Positions 50,905 through 63,927 of a stretch of DNA of 64,000 nucleotides are shown here, piece after piece. The notes beneath the pieces were generated by a model that worked only from the letters and a program-made list of their open reading frames with translations, was not told the DNA's origin and did no database searches. The stretch spans positions 73,311,917 to 73,375,916 of the forward strand of contig OZ025239.1 in NCBI GenBank assembly GCA_964019155.1, given 5' to 3'. Every line of letters starts with the position of its first letter. The first letter of the stretch is position 1. The stretch is from Osedax fenrisi (lineage: Eukaryota; Annelida; Polychaeta; Sabellida; Siboglinidae). A program made the position numbers and the translations under genes.

Positions 50905-52617
50905 TACTGTACATTAAATATTGTTAACCTATATTTATTAACCTATTTTATTTAATATATTTGTTTATTTTTGTCTCTTATTTCTTTTACTTTTAATTGT
51001 TGGGTATCTCCTATTTAGTTCCTCTATATTATATTTTACTTTATATTATTTTAATTCTTGATGTATTTCTTAGCTTTTAATTTTATAATTTTATTTATTT
51101 ATATTATTACATGATTACATTATTGATTATCACCTACTATATATATATATATATTATTCTGTATATAAATATATTTATTTGTAATCTAACTATACATTAT
51201 TTATTAATTTCACATTAATTATTTATTTCAATAACATAAGTTTTCATTTGCAAAAATTTCAACTTTTGATAAATATTTTACCTTTTATAATATCTAGATA
51301 AATCTATATTATATTATTTATCACATATAAGTTAAAAATATGTTTATATGTATATTACATATGTAATATTAAAATAACCGTAGAGACCTATCAGAGAACA
51401 ATACAACCAGATGTGACCTTGATTATTAAACTTGAAATCTTACAATATGTATCCACAATGTCCGTATCTCTTGTAGACAACTTAACGCAGAATACTGAGC
51501 AGTTTATATCGTATCGCATGTAATCAAGACAAGAATTTACATATTAATCTAGTTGGAAGGTAACGTTAGTAATACCTTTCTTCATTGGAGAACATGTTAG
51601 CATTGCAATGCTCATAACGTTATGATATTATCTCGATTGAATTGGAATTGGTAAAATATTATTAATAGTAATAGGTTTTGTGTAGGTATATTATAGTATA
51701 TAATAGAAAACAATCTGTGTTTTCTAATACTTCTTATTTTAAATTATACATTAATATAAATATTATTAATTATATAATTTATTCAAAACTTTTGAGAACT
51801 ATAGTTCTAGAACTTTTGGGCTTAAGATAAAAGTTCTGGAACTTTTAGGCTCCTTTTGTCCACAAAACTACCCAAAAGTTCTAGAACTATAGTTCTCAAA
51901 AGTTCTAAATAATTGTTTGTTGTGTAGTTAACTCAGAATTTTCATATATGCTAGTGCTTGTACTATAGTATTCATGAACATTCTGAGTTAGCAGGAATCT
52001 GAGTAAGCGGAGTTAATTGTATTTATAAATATATATAACTTTTGGTTTTCATTTATTAGTTTGATCACATTTTAATGTACACTTATGTACAATGTGCCTA
52101 TATGCCTATCAAATTAATAAATGAAAACCAAAAGTTCCCAAAAAGTACCCAATAATAGTGAGAACCGAAGAGCTCAATAATTATCAAAAGCACCGTAAAG
52201 CGACGAAATATTGTTTCCGGGTTAATATTTCCTTATCCACACATATCCTATTTCTAGTTTCAAAAATGGCAAACGATCTTCTTTATTTGCAACGTCATAT
52301 TATAAAAAAAATTAAATCCATCTTGGTGATCACAACTATCATTATTAAACCTAGTTCTTTTTCATTTAGAGTACTGCTATTCTCGTTTTATTACCTCCCT
52401 GATTATCACTTGCTCCTCTAAATAGAATAATGAATTCGTGTATTCGTTTAGTAATTAATATATGTATTGGCGACCATTCCTCTACTGATTATCCTCACAT
52501 ATGTTATCCAATTACTTCCTCTTTCACAAACACTCTCCATTCGGGCTCCTCTCCCTACTCATAAATCTATTAATTCCTCTATTCTGTCCTACCTATCATT
52601 TTTAACCCCCCATGCAT
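50905..52617. other. Non-coding sequence with two hairpins
   Basis: Perfect 33-bp inverted arms at 51788-51820 and 51871-51903 (AACTATAGTTCTAGAACTTT core) and 29-bp arms with one mismatch at 52037-52065 and 52108-52136 (AACTTTTGGTTTTCATTTAT core). The shared AACTTTTGG suggests one decayed foldback element. A fairly GC-balanced stretch at 52140-52617 has no recognisable gene. Confidence 0.6.
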
Positions 52618-52621
52618 TGCC

Positions 52622-52790
52622 TTCCCAGCAAACAGTAATAGCAGCATAACAGCATATGTAATAGCCTCAAATGTTTACATTGTGCTATTATGCTGCTATT
52701 AAATGTCTATTATGCTGCTATTAATTTGTCATGCTATTATGCTGCTGTCATGCTGCTATTTAAAGTCTATTATGCTAATATTATCAATAC
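52622..52790 (+). mobile_element. CCCAGCAAACAGTAA-family element, partial
   Basis: Left end CCCAGCAAACAGTAATAGCA, then AACAGCATATG, CTCAAATGTTTACATTGTGC and several TATTATGCTGCTATT-type units. The right terminus is missing. Same family as 52919-53215. Confidence 0.75.
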
Positions 52791-52876
52791 CTCCTATATC
52801 CTCGAGGTTATAGGAGCTCCTAGTAGTTACTCACTCACTTCACCCTCACACACACCCTTGTTTGCTTTCCTCCTTC

Positions 52877-53375
52877 CTAGGTTTACATTTGGTAGTAAAG
52901 GAAGTGTAAGAGGGGATACCCAGCAAACAGTAAGAGTAGCATAACAGCATATGCTAGAGCCTCAAATGTTTACATTGTGCTATTATGCTGCTATTAAATG
53001 TAAATTGTAATTATAATAATAGCAGCATAATATACTTTTAAAATTAATAGCAGCATAATATTAGCATAATAGCAGCATAATAGCAGCATAATAGCAACAT
53101 AATATCATGACAAATTAATAGCAGCATAATAGCAGCATAATAGCACAATGTAAACATTTGAGGCTCTAGCATATGCTGTTATGCTGCTATTATGCTGCTC
53201 TTACTGTTTTCTGGGTAAAAGGGATGGATAATGGAAGGGAATTCCAAAATAGTGGGACAATATACAATTGTTTATTGATATTGGGACAATTGTCCCACTA
53301 TTTTGGAATTCCCTTCCATTATCCATCCCTTTTATCCCCTCTTACACTTCCTTTACTACCAAATGTAAACCCTAG
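52877..53375. repeat. Foldback with ~87-bp arms, left arm interrupted
   Basis: Right arm 53289-53375 is the inverse of 52877-52918 joined to 53216-53261; the 27-bp centre is 53262-53288. The inner 46 bp of the arms match perfectly (GGGATGGATAATGGAAGGGA part). The left arm is split by the element 52919-53215, the right arm is not. Confidence 0.92.
52919..53215. mobile_element. CCCAGCAAACAGTAA-family TIR element (297 bp)
   Basis: Ends TA|CCCAGCAAACAGTAAGAG and CTCTTACTGTTTTCTGGG|TA. TIRs extend about 70-80 bp (AACAGCATATGCTAGAGCCTC and its inverse at 53155-53180). The centre is an array of TAGCAGCATAA units. TA duplication is proven by the uninterrupted opposite arm of the surrounding foldback. 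Non-coding. Confidence 0.92.
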
Positions 53376-53519
53376 TTTAATTTTCTACCTACATTTATAT
53401 ATTTCTTTTTTTATATCTCATTCTTTTATTTTCTTTAAATTATTTGTATTTGTATTACAATATCGTTTGGTTATATTATATTTTTTGTTCTTACTTTTAT
53501 TTATTATTCATTTGCGTGC

Positions 53520-53583
53520 ACTACGAATTTCTTTTTATTGGTTGGTCCCCCCCTACATACAAAATCGTTCCAGCGTCCCTAGT
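53520..53583. mobile_element. Right end of a hAT-like MITE
   Basis: TTTTTATTGGTTGGTCCCCC, CCTACATAC, then AAAATCGTTCCAGCGTCCCTA. It matches the right end of 54570-54727 (GTTCCAGCGCCCCTA) and resembles the TTCCGACGCCCCTA terminus of the hAT at 7538-9883. Left end not identified. Confidence 0.6.
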
Positions 53584-53728
53584 AGCACCACAAACAAAAT
53601 GTATATAGTTTGTACATAGATTCTTCCCATAGAATCTATAATATAGATGATGATTCTGAAGATGATACCCGAGCAGATCGGGATGTGTTAGAAAGTGTCA
53701 TATGACACTTTCATTTGCATATGCCCAA

Positions 53729-53889
53729 CCCGGATAACAATAATAGCCTCATAATAGAACCGTTATAGCATTACAAATTAATAACAGCATAATAGACTTT
53801 TAATGGCAACATGATGGCAGCATACTAGCACAATGTAAATATGTGAGGCTATTATTTATGCTACTATGAGGCCATTACTGTTAGCTGGG
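53729..53889. mobile_element. CCCAGCAAACAGTAA-family MITE, diverged copy (161 bp)
   Basis: CCCGGATAACAATAATAGCC at the left and, inverted, CCCAGCTAACAGTAATGGCC at the right. The interior keeps AATAACAGCATAATAG and AGCACAATGTAAATATGTGA. The ends and flanks have drifted, so it is an older copy. Confidence 0.75.
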
Positions 53890-54336
53890 GATACCGATAC
53901 CAAGGTCATGTCCATCCGATGCGTGCAACTCAATAATAACATTCACTGAAATTGAAGAGCTTCAAACATAACTTTAATATAGTGTAGAAAACTTTTTTTA
54001 TAGGATTAGATCTATAGGAAATAATTTAGATAATCTTTCCGCTCGTGAATTGTTTGCCGAATATGGGAAAGTTAGATTTGATTCACTATTAGTGGATTAC
54101 ATTGGATGGGAATACATTGTAATTTGGGAGCTGGTGCTTTTTTACCGAAAAAAATCAATTACAAAACATATATGGTATACCTACTATAGTAGGTATATTA
54201 TAATCATATTCATTATCTACAACTACATAATATTATTCCTATTACATCACTTTCAACATCTATAGATGTGTATACACTATTATAAATTCGAAAGTTGAAT
54301 TAATTTAAGGTAATTACCTTGCTGTTTTCATTATTA

Positions 54337-54517
54337 TATATCAAATGTATACTATAAATTTAATATGACACCCCCATTATTTTCCTTATATGGCCTTCTT
54401 TATCATATATCAAATGTATACTACAAATTTGATATGACACCCCCATTATTTTCCTTATATGGCATTCTTTATCATATATCAAATGTATACTACAAATGTG
54501 ATGACACTCCCATTATG
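54337..54517. repeat. 69-bp tandem repeat
   Basis: Two full and one partial unit with landmarks TATATCAAATGTATACTA, ATATGACACCCCCATTATTT and CCTTATATGGC. Unit starts at 54337, 54406 and 54475. Confidence 0.93.
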
Positions 54518-54569
54518 AGTAGATGTTGACACTACTTACTTATATACTTAAACATTATTATACACAATT

Positions 54570-54727
54570 AGGGCCGCTGCAATAGGGGGTACGGGGGGAT
54601 ATATCATATATGTCTTAAAAATCTAGGGGGACCTCCTATGTATTGGTCCTCCCCCCACTTTTACCACAAAATTTATTTTGATTGGTTGGTCCCCCCTACA
54701 TACAGACCATCGTTCCAGCGCCCCTAA
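54570..54727. mobile_element. hAT-like MITE (158 bp)
   Basis: TAGGGCCGCTGCAA at the left against TTCCAGCGCCCCTA at the right (imperfect inverted ends), with GGGGGTACGGGGGG and GGTCCCCCCTACATAC just inside. This is the same poly-G/poly-C design as the hAT 7538-9883, so it is probably a non-autonomous relative. No 8-bp duplication is readable. Confidence 0.6.
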
Positions 54728-56647
54728 CTACGAGGAGTATCTATTACTTTATTTTGTAACTAATACATTTATATCATCATCACCATATATATAAATTTAT
54801 ATGTACCCCACTATATTTTTTTCTTTGATTAGAAAATAAAGATTCTGATAAAAATCATCATAAATAAATGTCATTAATAGAGTAATTATCTTTACTAGAA
54901 CCTATTAATCCTATTACTCATTCCCAATATCACAACTTTATAACATCAATAATTATCCCTATTTCTCGTTCCCTTGTTGATAAACCACTTATTTATCAAT
55001 TTGTTTCATACTACTTCATACAAGATAATAGTTTACTAATAGTTAACTTAAGTGGTAACCATAGCTGCAGATGATTTATGGTGTTCACCAACATCTTCAT
55101 ATTTCTAATATCTATAACCTTGTGTATATTTAGAAGTATTACAACAAAATAAGTTGTATATAAATCAGAAAAAAAATAATTTCTTTGGTAACAAATATAA
55201 TAAAGATGTATATATCATGTCTTTAATTACAATAGAGATTTTATTACATAGTATTAAATAGTCAGCTCAGATATATTTTTCTCATTATTTAAAGTAGTAG
55301 GTACTGCATAATCATCTCACATTTAGAGTTATTACTGTTCAAAATAAGGAATTATACAATGCAGGCATCTGTATCTAAATATTGATTTAATAACAAATAA
55401 TTAAAATATTGGTAAAAACAAACTTTATTTTATATAATTTAGAGTCAACAGAAAGACTTTATAGACAACTAGAAATAGATGAAAATCAAAAATAAATGAC
55501 ATCAATATACTAGATATAGATATTATTGAAAAGTAAATTTTATAGAATTGGAAAATATGTAAAGTATGCCAATTCAAACTAATTTTAGACAACCAACTAC
55601 AGAAAGCAAAATCAATAAATAAAGCATATAAATTAATAAAATACGAACACAAGAATAAAAATTAAAAAGAACAACTTAGAAATAAAGAAACTAAGCAATA
55701 AAAATCCAACAAGATATATATCATATTATATTATAGTTTAATATAATTATAAAGTAATATCTAAGAATATATTTAAATTATTTAGGAACATCAAATTGTT
55801 AATACAATTAATAATTATATATAAATAATCATATTTGCAACTTGGTCTAGAAATGATACAACTGATAAATTAAAATTTGTTATTTATAACCAAAAAGTAA
55901 TATAATATTACATATCCCAAGAAACTCATGATTCTTAGAAATATTAATATAATTTAATTAAAAAAAACTATCATATTATAAACTATATATAGGAATATAA
56001 TGTTAATTATTTCAGTGATCTATTTAATGAGCATATTTATTAAGGGTTACTTCAATATAAATGATTTTAAATATCCTGGTTAAAAATTATAAAAGAATCA
56101 TTTGATCTTGTTGAACTAATAACTACTAGTCTATATTATGTATTACCTAAGTAATACTGATCACAATATATATGTACATTAAAAAATACCATACAGAAAC
56201 AATAAATAATCTTGTTTAAATTTTACAATATAAACTAATTAAAGAGTGGAATAATCAACATTTTTATTATAAGAATAACTGATAGCCATATTCCAATATA
56301 TTTTCAGACAAGCTAGAATATGTTTGGAGAAGAAATAACTCATTAATGTATATTATTTAATCATACCAATTATTAATACTAAATATATTTTCCATTTTCA
56401 CATAATCAATAAATATTTATATTTTGAGAATAAAAGTTATCAAATTAGGATCGAGTGTAAATATGTGTATTTAATAGCACAAATAAATAAATGTTAAATT
56501 TAAGATAATTTTATTTAATAATATTTAGAAACCAATATTTTATATAAACTAAAAATTGAAAACTAACAATTGAACACATATTTAAAGCAATATATATATA
56601 TATATATATATAAAATGTCTATTAAATAATGTAATTGAATATATATA
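54728..56647. other. AT-rich non-coding sequence downstream of the PIWI gene
   Basis: No gene recognised. On the minus strand, reading out of the PIWI stop, the first AATAAA is at about 56505-56512 (TTATTTAATA on +), a possible polyadenylation signal. (TA)n at 56591-56612. Confidence 0.55.
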
Positions 56648-59600
56648 TTATAAATAAAATAATTTATCAGCTAATTCAGGCCTTGCTTCAGCATGTAAAC
56701 TTTGTCCAGTTAAAAATGCCAACTTATGAGCATATTGACATGGTGCAGGTACCCTGGTAGTTCCAGGCCAATTGTAATATAAATGACAAAGTTTATATGT
56801 TAGCCTTTGTACATGGTCAGCTTTCAATCCAGTTGTATCATAAATTACATTATAAGAAGTAGGAGTAACAGTTCCTTGCCTAACTGATTGAGATACAATA
56901 AAGAAATCATACCATTCAGTACGAGTAACATCATTATCGATAACAGTTCCAGGTGGAGGATTTGTTAAGGAACCTGCTTTCCTTGCAAAAAATCTATGAT
57001 TAATTCTCTTCTTGACAACAATTAAACCAAAACGTGGACTGATTAAAACGTGCATTGATTAAAAATATTATTAATAAAGACATTACATTATTAATTTAAC
57101 TTTTACTAACTTATAATCAACACCCACTTTTTTAAATGCTTCTAAAAATTGTGGAAGTTCGTGAGACAATATAGACTCTAGCTGCCCATCACCAACACCA
57201 TCACGGTAAATTAAAATTCTATCAGGAAATTTTTTATTTACTCTACCAAATTCTTTTAAGGCACCTGTTTTTTATAAATATAATATAACATTTTTATTAT
57301 ACAAAATAATATAAAAATTACTAACCTACCATACAGATTAATAATTGATCTAATAATTCTTGACTGTTATGTTGAAATGTGCATTTTGAATAATATTGCG
57401 TTAGACTACTATTTAGAGAAGCAACAAATCCTCCAACACTCATCCCTTTCTTCAAAGAATCATGATAGGTATCAAATCCAACCACCATAAAATCCTTTAG
57501 CTAAATTATTAAATATTTATATTAAAATTTTGAATGTTATTAAATCAATTATTTGTAATGGGTATATAATTTTCAGTAAATTTCAAGTAAATATGTTGTG
57601 GATATTGATGATATATAGTTGTTAAACGATGTTAAAATAATGATATGCAAGTAATTAAATAACATTTTATATATGTTATATTTACATAGATTAAGAATAT
57701 ATTGAAATAAATGTATAATTTAACTTACCGGTACTTCAACAGCCCAAGCTGTCCCACCTAATTTACAATTCAATTGTATAGCAATTTTAGTTGTCACAGA
57801 CATTAACATTGCCTTCTTAGATATAGTTCCAGAAAATATAACTTGAGAGGATACTAATAAAATAAATAATGTATATATAATAATTCAATACAATTTAATA
57901 TTGATAATTTTAAAATAATATCCTTTACGAAACATAATTAAAGAAATCATTTTAAAAGTTACTTTATAATAAAAAATTCATTACTAATATTAATAAAATG
58001 AAAACGTTATAATATATATTAATTAACCTCCTGCAGTTAAATAGCAATATTTTTTTATGGCATCATAACGATCTTTTAATCTAGATGGAACAATACATAC
58101 TATAAGTTGCAAGCCAGAACAACGAACTTCTTCCAAAGCTCTAATATAAGTTTGGGTTCTATCATCTGGTAGCCTTACACTGTAGTAATTTTATATTTAA
58201 TATATAATTTCAATCATGTATATATATATATAATCATATGTATATATATATATAATCAAATATTTTAAATTACTAACATATTAGGTTTTTCAACTACTAT
58301 TCCCATTGGTAAAGCAACTTTAACTAGTGTTTGCAAAAAATCAGTAGTTACAGCTTCATTTTTCTGAAAATATATAACACTCCAATTTTTTAGATTTACA
58401 GTAGAGGTAAGTTTATTTCCTCTCATTAAAGAATTCCATTCTGCTTCATTAGGTTTATATTCCAACTATAAGAATATTTATATTTTAATATATTTTCATA
58501 GTATAAAAAATAATATAAATACCCGTTTTCCTCCTTGTAGGATTGTTTCACGTGGTAATATTCTTGCTTCAATGTTTAACAGAGACGGTGCAAATTTTAG
58601 ACCCCAATCATTTAAGTGATTTCGTGATTCATCATTACTGTAATATAATTTTATAAAAATAGATAGTATATATATAAATATTATACTTACTCATATATAG
58701 ATTTGATAAACTGTACTAGAGTAGTTTCTCTTTGTTGTGGTGCAATCCTTGTATATACTGCAATGTCTTTCATAATATTAAAATCTGCTAAAACCTCATC
58801 AGATATTCCAGTTAAATTGCACAATTCTGGTATTAATATAATTGGTCCTGTTTGGCCAGCTCTCACATCTTTCTTTTTGGGATTAGATATTAATAAAGGT
58901 TGTTGATGATCTTTGATAGTGATATCATACTGTTTTTTATAATAGTCCAAAAAACTAATTTCTTCTCCTCTTTTTTCAAATTTATGAGCAGGTGTTCCTT
59001 CCCAATTGATATCGTCAATACGATATGTTTTATTGTTATATCTGAAAATATGATTATATATAATCTTAATTAATAATTAAATTAATAACAAAAATAACCT
59101 TGTAAGAACAATTTGCCCAATGAACTTTTTCTCAGCAATTTGCTTAAAAGTAGATTTATTTTTTTGATATAATTCATACAAGTTTGCTAAAAGTGTATCA
59201 CTTCGTAAAATTTTATGGCTAATATCAGCTTGCAACATTATTCCTTTTTCAAATAAATTTATTGAAGTACTAAATCCCGGCCAAATATCAAGCCTGTCAT
59301 TAATACAATTATTACAATTAAATAAATGAGTAAATACATAGATAAATTAGATAATAAATATTTTGAATTTAAATTTAATAATACTAATAAATAATTTTAA
59401 TGTAAATTAATTGTTATTTAAACTAACATATGCTTTTTTATTGAATGGCCTTTAGTTGGATCAAAATAGTTTCTTCCAATTAATGACATACCAATAATAT
59501 GAAGAATCCTGTTAATTTAGTAAATTGTAAATGTATGTATATAATAATGTATATGTATATAAATAAGATAAATATATTAATATAGTAAATTACTATTAGT

Positions 59601-61004
59601 AATTGAATAATTTTGAAATAAAATATATTTTCAAAAATTACCTCTTCATTATCACATTATAAATTTGCAATATAGTTGGACTATTTCTAGCTACAGTACA
59701 TGTAAATTTAATTATAATCTTGATCTTTTCACCATCTTTCTTCTCACCAATTACTTCAGTTACCTATATATTTAAAATTTATTATAAAACCTATTTAAAT
59801 ACATAATTTATTATACATTACATAACCTCTTTGTTAAATTTCCTATTACAAAATAGTACCATCCCATCGAAAGCTTTAACTGGTCCAATTAAATCAACGC
59901 ATCTTTTCAATAGAAACTTTCTTAATTTAATACTATCAATCATAGGCTGAAAATCAACATGATACTGGTACAAACAATAATCTTCAGATTGTTTCATTTC
60001 AAAGAAATTTGTAATCAATGATATCTTGGATCCAATTGTTCCTAAAATGTATATATATATATATATTAGTATACAGAAAAATGGCTCAAATGATATACAT
60101 AATAATACCTTGAGTAACAAAGCCATCATTTTTGCTAATTGCTTTAGTTTCATGAGATAAATTTGTCATGCCATCTTCTAATTTATCAATATTAGCTCCC
60201 ATTTTATTATATTCACTGGTTAATCGTGTATCACCAGATGCAGTTGCTGTGGTAGCTTTATTACCACGATTATTAGTTGAATTAGGTTGTTCAGGAGATA
60301 CATTTTTTATTGGAACTGGTGTTTCAATTCTTTCCTAATATTTAGATTAGAATTAAAATTAAAATAATTCCATAACATTATATATATGGCTAAAAATGAA
60401 TTATTTATTTAAATTATTTGATATATAAATAAAAAAATAGTATATTTATAATAAATAAAAAAAGTATAGTATTTATGCAATAGTTTTTAAATTAGTCACT
60501 AGTATATAAGCATTTGTTATTTAATTTGAAACAATTTAAAATATGAAATATTTAATATAACATAATATTAAAATATGTATTTATTTTAAATACTAATTTG
60601 TAACATAAAATTACTCATATTACATTAATTATTAGATTACATTAATTATTAATATGAAATAAACATTTTTTATTAAATTTCTAAATTATATATTTCATTA
60701 GAATACAAAATAATTAATTTAATATGAGTTTTTTCTTAGTATGATGTATTAAGTATATATTCACAATTAAAAAGTAAAATTAAATTCAATAATATATATA
60801 TATTAATCATATAATTCATATAAATTTCAGATGATAAATAAATTAAAATAAGCTATATATATAATTAAATTAATGTAATTTTTATTTAAAAAATTAGAAT
60901 TATTACATAATAAAAATAACAATATAAACCATATTTCCAGGACGTTGTTGATCAGTACCAGGAATACCCCTACTCCTTGCTCTAGCTCTAGCTCTTCCAG
61001 TCAT
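56648..61004 (-). CDS. piwi: PIWI-clade Argonaute, complete, 14 coding exons, 854 aa
   Basis: piRNA-guided Argonaute; in animals these silence transposons by slicing transcripts in germline granules or by repressing transcription in the nucleus. Exons (minus, 5' to 3'): 61004-60930, 60334-60109, 60041-59827, 59763-59642, 59508-59428, 59293-59099, 59041-58691, 58637-58523, 58465-58278, 58179-58028, 57853-57729, 57500-57326, 57264-57111, 57038-56648. All introns are GT-AG, every junction keeps frame, and the total is 2565 nt (854 codons plus TAA). Domains: Arg-rich N-terminus (1-13); N/linker (about 100-260); PAZ (about 262-385; YNNKTYRIDD at 306); MID (about 480-605; RYDAIKKYC at 559); PIWI (to 854). 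Catalytic set D625 (GFDTYHD), E663 (SQELL), D695 (YRDGVGDGQ), H829 (QYAHKL), so slicing is expected. It ends in the family-typical YL. Closest by eye to Piwi/Aub/PIWIL1. The exact orthologue is undecided. Confidence 0.95.
60335..60929 (-). other. piwi: PIWI intron 1 (595 bp)
   Basis: The largest intron of the gene; donor GTTTAT, acceptor AATATTAG. Extremely AT-rich. The other twelve introns are much smaller (49 to about 228 bp). No embedded element recognised. Confidence 0.85.
60930..61004 (-). CDS. piwi: PIWI first coding exon with Arg-rich Tudor-docking motif
   Basis: Encodes MTGRARARARSRG followed by IPGTDQQRPGNM. AR/RG repeats at the extreme N-terminus are where PRMT5 makes symmetric dimethylarginine on PIWI proteins, read by Tudor-domain partners. 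Start choice: this ATG is the only one giving the Arg-rich head, and the exon ends in phase 0 at ATG|GTTTAT, joining GAAAGAATTG at 60334. ATTAG stands directly before the ATG, so a 5' UTR intron may end there. Confidence 0.85.
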
Positions 61005-62111
61005 CTAATATATAATAAAATAATATCAGTCATGAAATGTATAAAATAGAAATTATATATATATTATATTTATAGAATTTACATAGTAAAAATTGCATAA
61101 AATTAAAATATTACAGATATTTACCAATAACAAGACTAATTTAATTTAAAACTGAAACCAGTATCAAGATTTTACAAAGCAAAGATGTTCACTCCTATCA
61201 AAGCTATGTAATTATTTTAATATAGTTCCAATACCAACCACGAGATGGATACATGTATTATTATAAATTATATTTACTATTATTAATTCATAAGGTAATT
61301 AATCTAATTATTAGACTAATATACTTTTAATATTATAATAGATATATGAATTATATTTAAAAATATATATTTCAAATTATGACATGTTCACTGTATTGAA
61401 ATTTTACATATAACAATGACTGAATCAATCTACTTTTGACCAACACTAATTCGGTAAAATATTATTAATTCACTTTTGATATCTCCAAATAATATTTTTG
61501 CGAAACACTTACTTTTCGATATAAATCGAATTTTATACATCTTAATTTAAGATTATATTAGGGTGTTATTTCGCCAATTTACATGTAAACATATATGAAA
61601 TCCAAAAATAGATTTTAGTTCACATACCCGCACCATTTGAGCTAGTGTCGTTTTTATTTCTATAAATCTAATGAACCATTATTCCTTCAGAAAATCTTTG
61701 CCAGTATACAACCAAGGATGGTAGTAGGGTTTTTGATTGTTTTCTAGGTTTAAATCAAAAATATAACTTGGATTTTTGTTAATATTTAGTTTTTCAATAA
61801 TTTATTTTAAGTTTAATTTTTACTATATTACTTTTATGTGTTAACAATTAATATAATAATAAATAATATATTTAATTTAAAAATGGGAATATATTAAATT
61901 CATTTTTCAAAAATATAGGAATAGAATACATATATTTACCTTATGAAGTTAATTATAATACTAAATAAAATAATTATTTTTTAATCTTACTATTTAATAT
62001 ACATGTTATATGATATAACTTATATCCAATATCAATATATTATTATATACCAATATATAATCAATATACAAGTTTAAATAATGGATAAATATGATTATTA
62101 ACATATATACA
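61005..62111. other. Upstream region of the PIWI gene
   Basis: Presumed 5' UTR and promoter region; no TATA or initiator can be singled out in such AT-rich DNA. It includes the word TTCCTTCAGAAAATCTTTG (61682-61700), also seen near 41129 and in looser form near 44240 and 63093, evidently a dispersed repeat fragment. Confidence 0.5.
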
Positions 62112-63447
62112 TAGTTGGCAAAAAACCTTTTTTTAGGCTCCAGGTTTTTTGGTTTTTATGTTTTTTCCTAGTTTTTTGGGTTTTTTCGTGGTTTATTGGT
62201 TTTTTCAAGGTTTATTTATGGTTTTTTGGTTTTTTGGTTGATGAAAATAATTATATAGAAAAATTATAATTATTGTATAATAATATAAAAATTATATTTT
62301 GTAATATATGGTCATTTTAATATAGTATGTAAATACATAATATTTATATATAATAGAATAGCTATTTAATTTATATTTAATCAAAAAACCAAAAAACTAA
62401 TTTAAAAAAAAAAACTATCTTAATAATCAAGTTAATTTACTAATAACAAAAATGTTTCTAAGCTTATATCTAACACTCCCTATATAATATATATAGTATA
62501 TATCCAACATAATATATAACATATATGCAACATAATTAATAACTACTATCTGCCGCTACTAGCAGTAGTATCGAATCACCTAAATAGTTTAGGTACTGTG
62601 CGGTTTCCATACGAAAATATTTATATAGCTCAATTAAATTACATGCAATATAAATTAGAATTTACTCGCTACATAGATATATATGTTTATCATTCAAAAT
62701 AATAATTAACCCGATATAGGTGGCGCTCTAGGTATTTTGTATATACAATTTATTTATACAGATTTCTCGTATGTTTTATATGATATAAGAGAGCGTTTTT
62801 GTAATATACCAACGTCCGATGGTACATTAGGACATTGGTAGGTCTATGTCTACGGAAAATGCATTCATAATATATACCATCTTTACATTGTGATGTTGAG
62901 ATGTTGCGTTTTTTGTAACATGCCAATCTATCAATGTATACTCTTCATTTACATGTATAAGGATGCAGATGGGACATTGGTACATTACAAAAAAAATCTT
63001 GCTAACTTGATATGTTGGAATGTCACAAAAAAAATGCACCTAAACATACGATAAAATCGTGTGATTCAATTTTATACATATAACTTGTATCTTTCCTTAG
63101 AAAAATCTTTTCTACTTATATAAATAAACTATAGTTTATATGTATACAAGTATACACATAATATACTCTAATAATTAAAGTTCAAACATGAATTAAATTT
63201 AATACATTTAAATGTATATAATATTATAAAAAAGTAAGCTTAATTAACTATTATTTATTTAATAAAATTGAAGTTTTAAAATGAATTATTAATTAAAGTA
63301 TATATAATTATTATAATAATAAAATAGAATATATCATATATTTAATATATGCTATTTAATTTATATGTTAGCAAAAAACCAAAAAACTGCATTTTGAAAA
63401 AACCAAAAAACCAATGAAAAAACCAAAAAACCTCACGATGCCAACTA
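62112..63447. mobile_element. TIR element (1336 bp) with GGTTTTTTGG subterminal arrays
   Basis: Ends TAGTTGGCA and TGCCAACTA, with TA outermost on both sides (CATAGTTGGCA / TGCCAACTATG). Just inside the left end are about nine GGTTTTTTGG/GTTTTTT units (62135-62240); at the right, about six CCAAAAAACC units in inverse (63375-63433). Interior AT-rich; 62790-63030 resembles 47.32-47.58 kb. A 70-codon frame at 62827-63039 has no domain. The class is uncertain: TA duplication, or a hAT with TAGTTGGCA ends and no visible 8-bp duplication. Confidence 0.75.
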
Positions 63448-63867
63448 TGCATATATATTATAATAGAATAAATATATTAAATTTCAGAAATCCAAATTAA
63501 CTTTCTGTTAATATTAACATTATTAAACTATTGAATAGAACATGAGGTGTTAATAAAACTGGAGGTGTTAGTTTTAAACAGAAAAATTATATTAAAATTA
63601 TAACATAGATAATATTCAGAATTCACTATATAAAAATCGTTATATATAATATTAATCAGGAAAACATTAATATCTCACATTATGACCTGCATAATAAATA
63701 AATTAGTTTATATACTATATAAATTCTATTTATTATGGATTATATTAATTTCAATATTATAAAAATTATAAATTAAAAAAATTATAGTTATATTTATAAT
63801 AATAGTTTTTATAATAATTATTTGATATTAATTAATTATAAATTGATATAATGTGTAAACCTACATA

Positions 63868-63927
<60 letters not shown>

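Noticed and set aside
54050..54265. 71-codon frame starting LFAEYGKVRFDSLL
   Set aside because: Possibly a scrap of an old transposon, but too short and without a diagnostic motif to name.
62827..63039. 70-codon minus-strand frame with MHFFCDIPTYQVSKIFFVMY
   Set aside because: Built from repeated AACATACCAA-like words of a dispersed repeat; no conserved domain.
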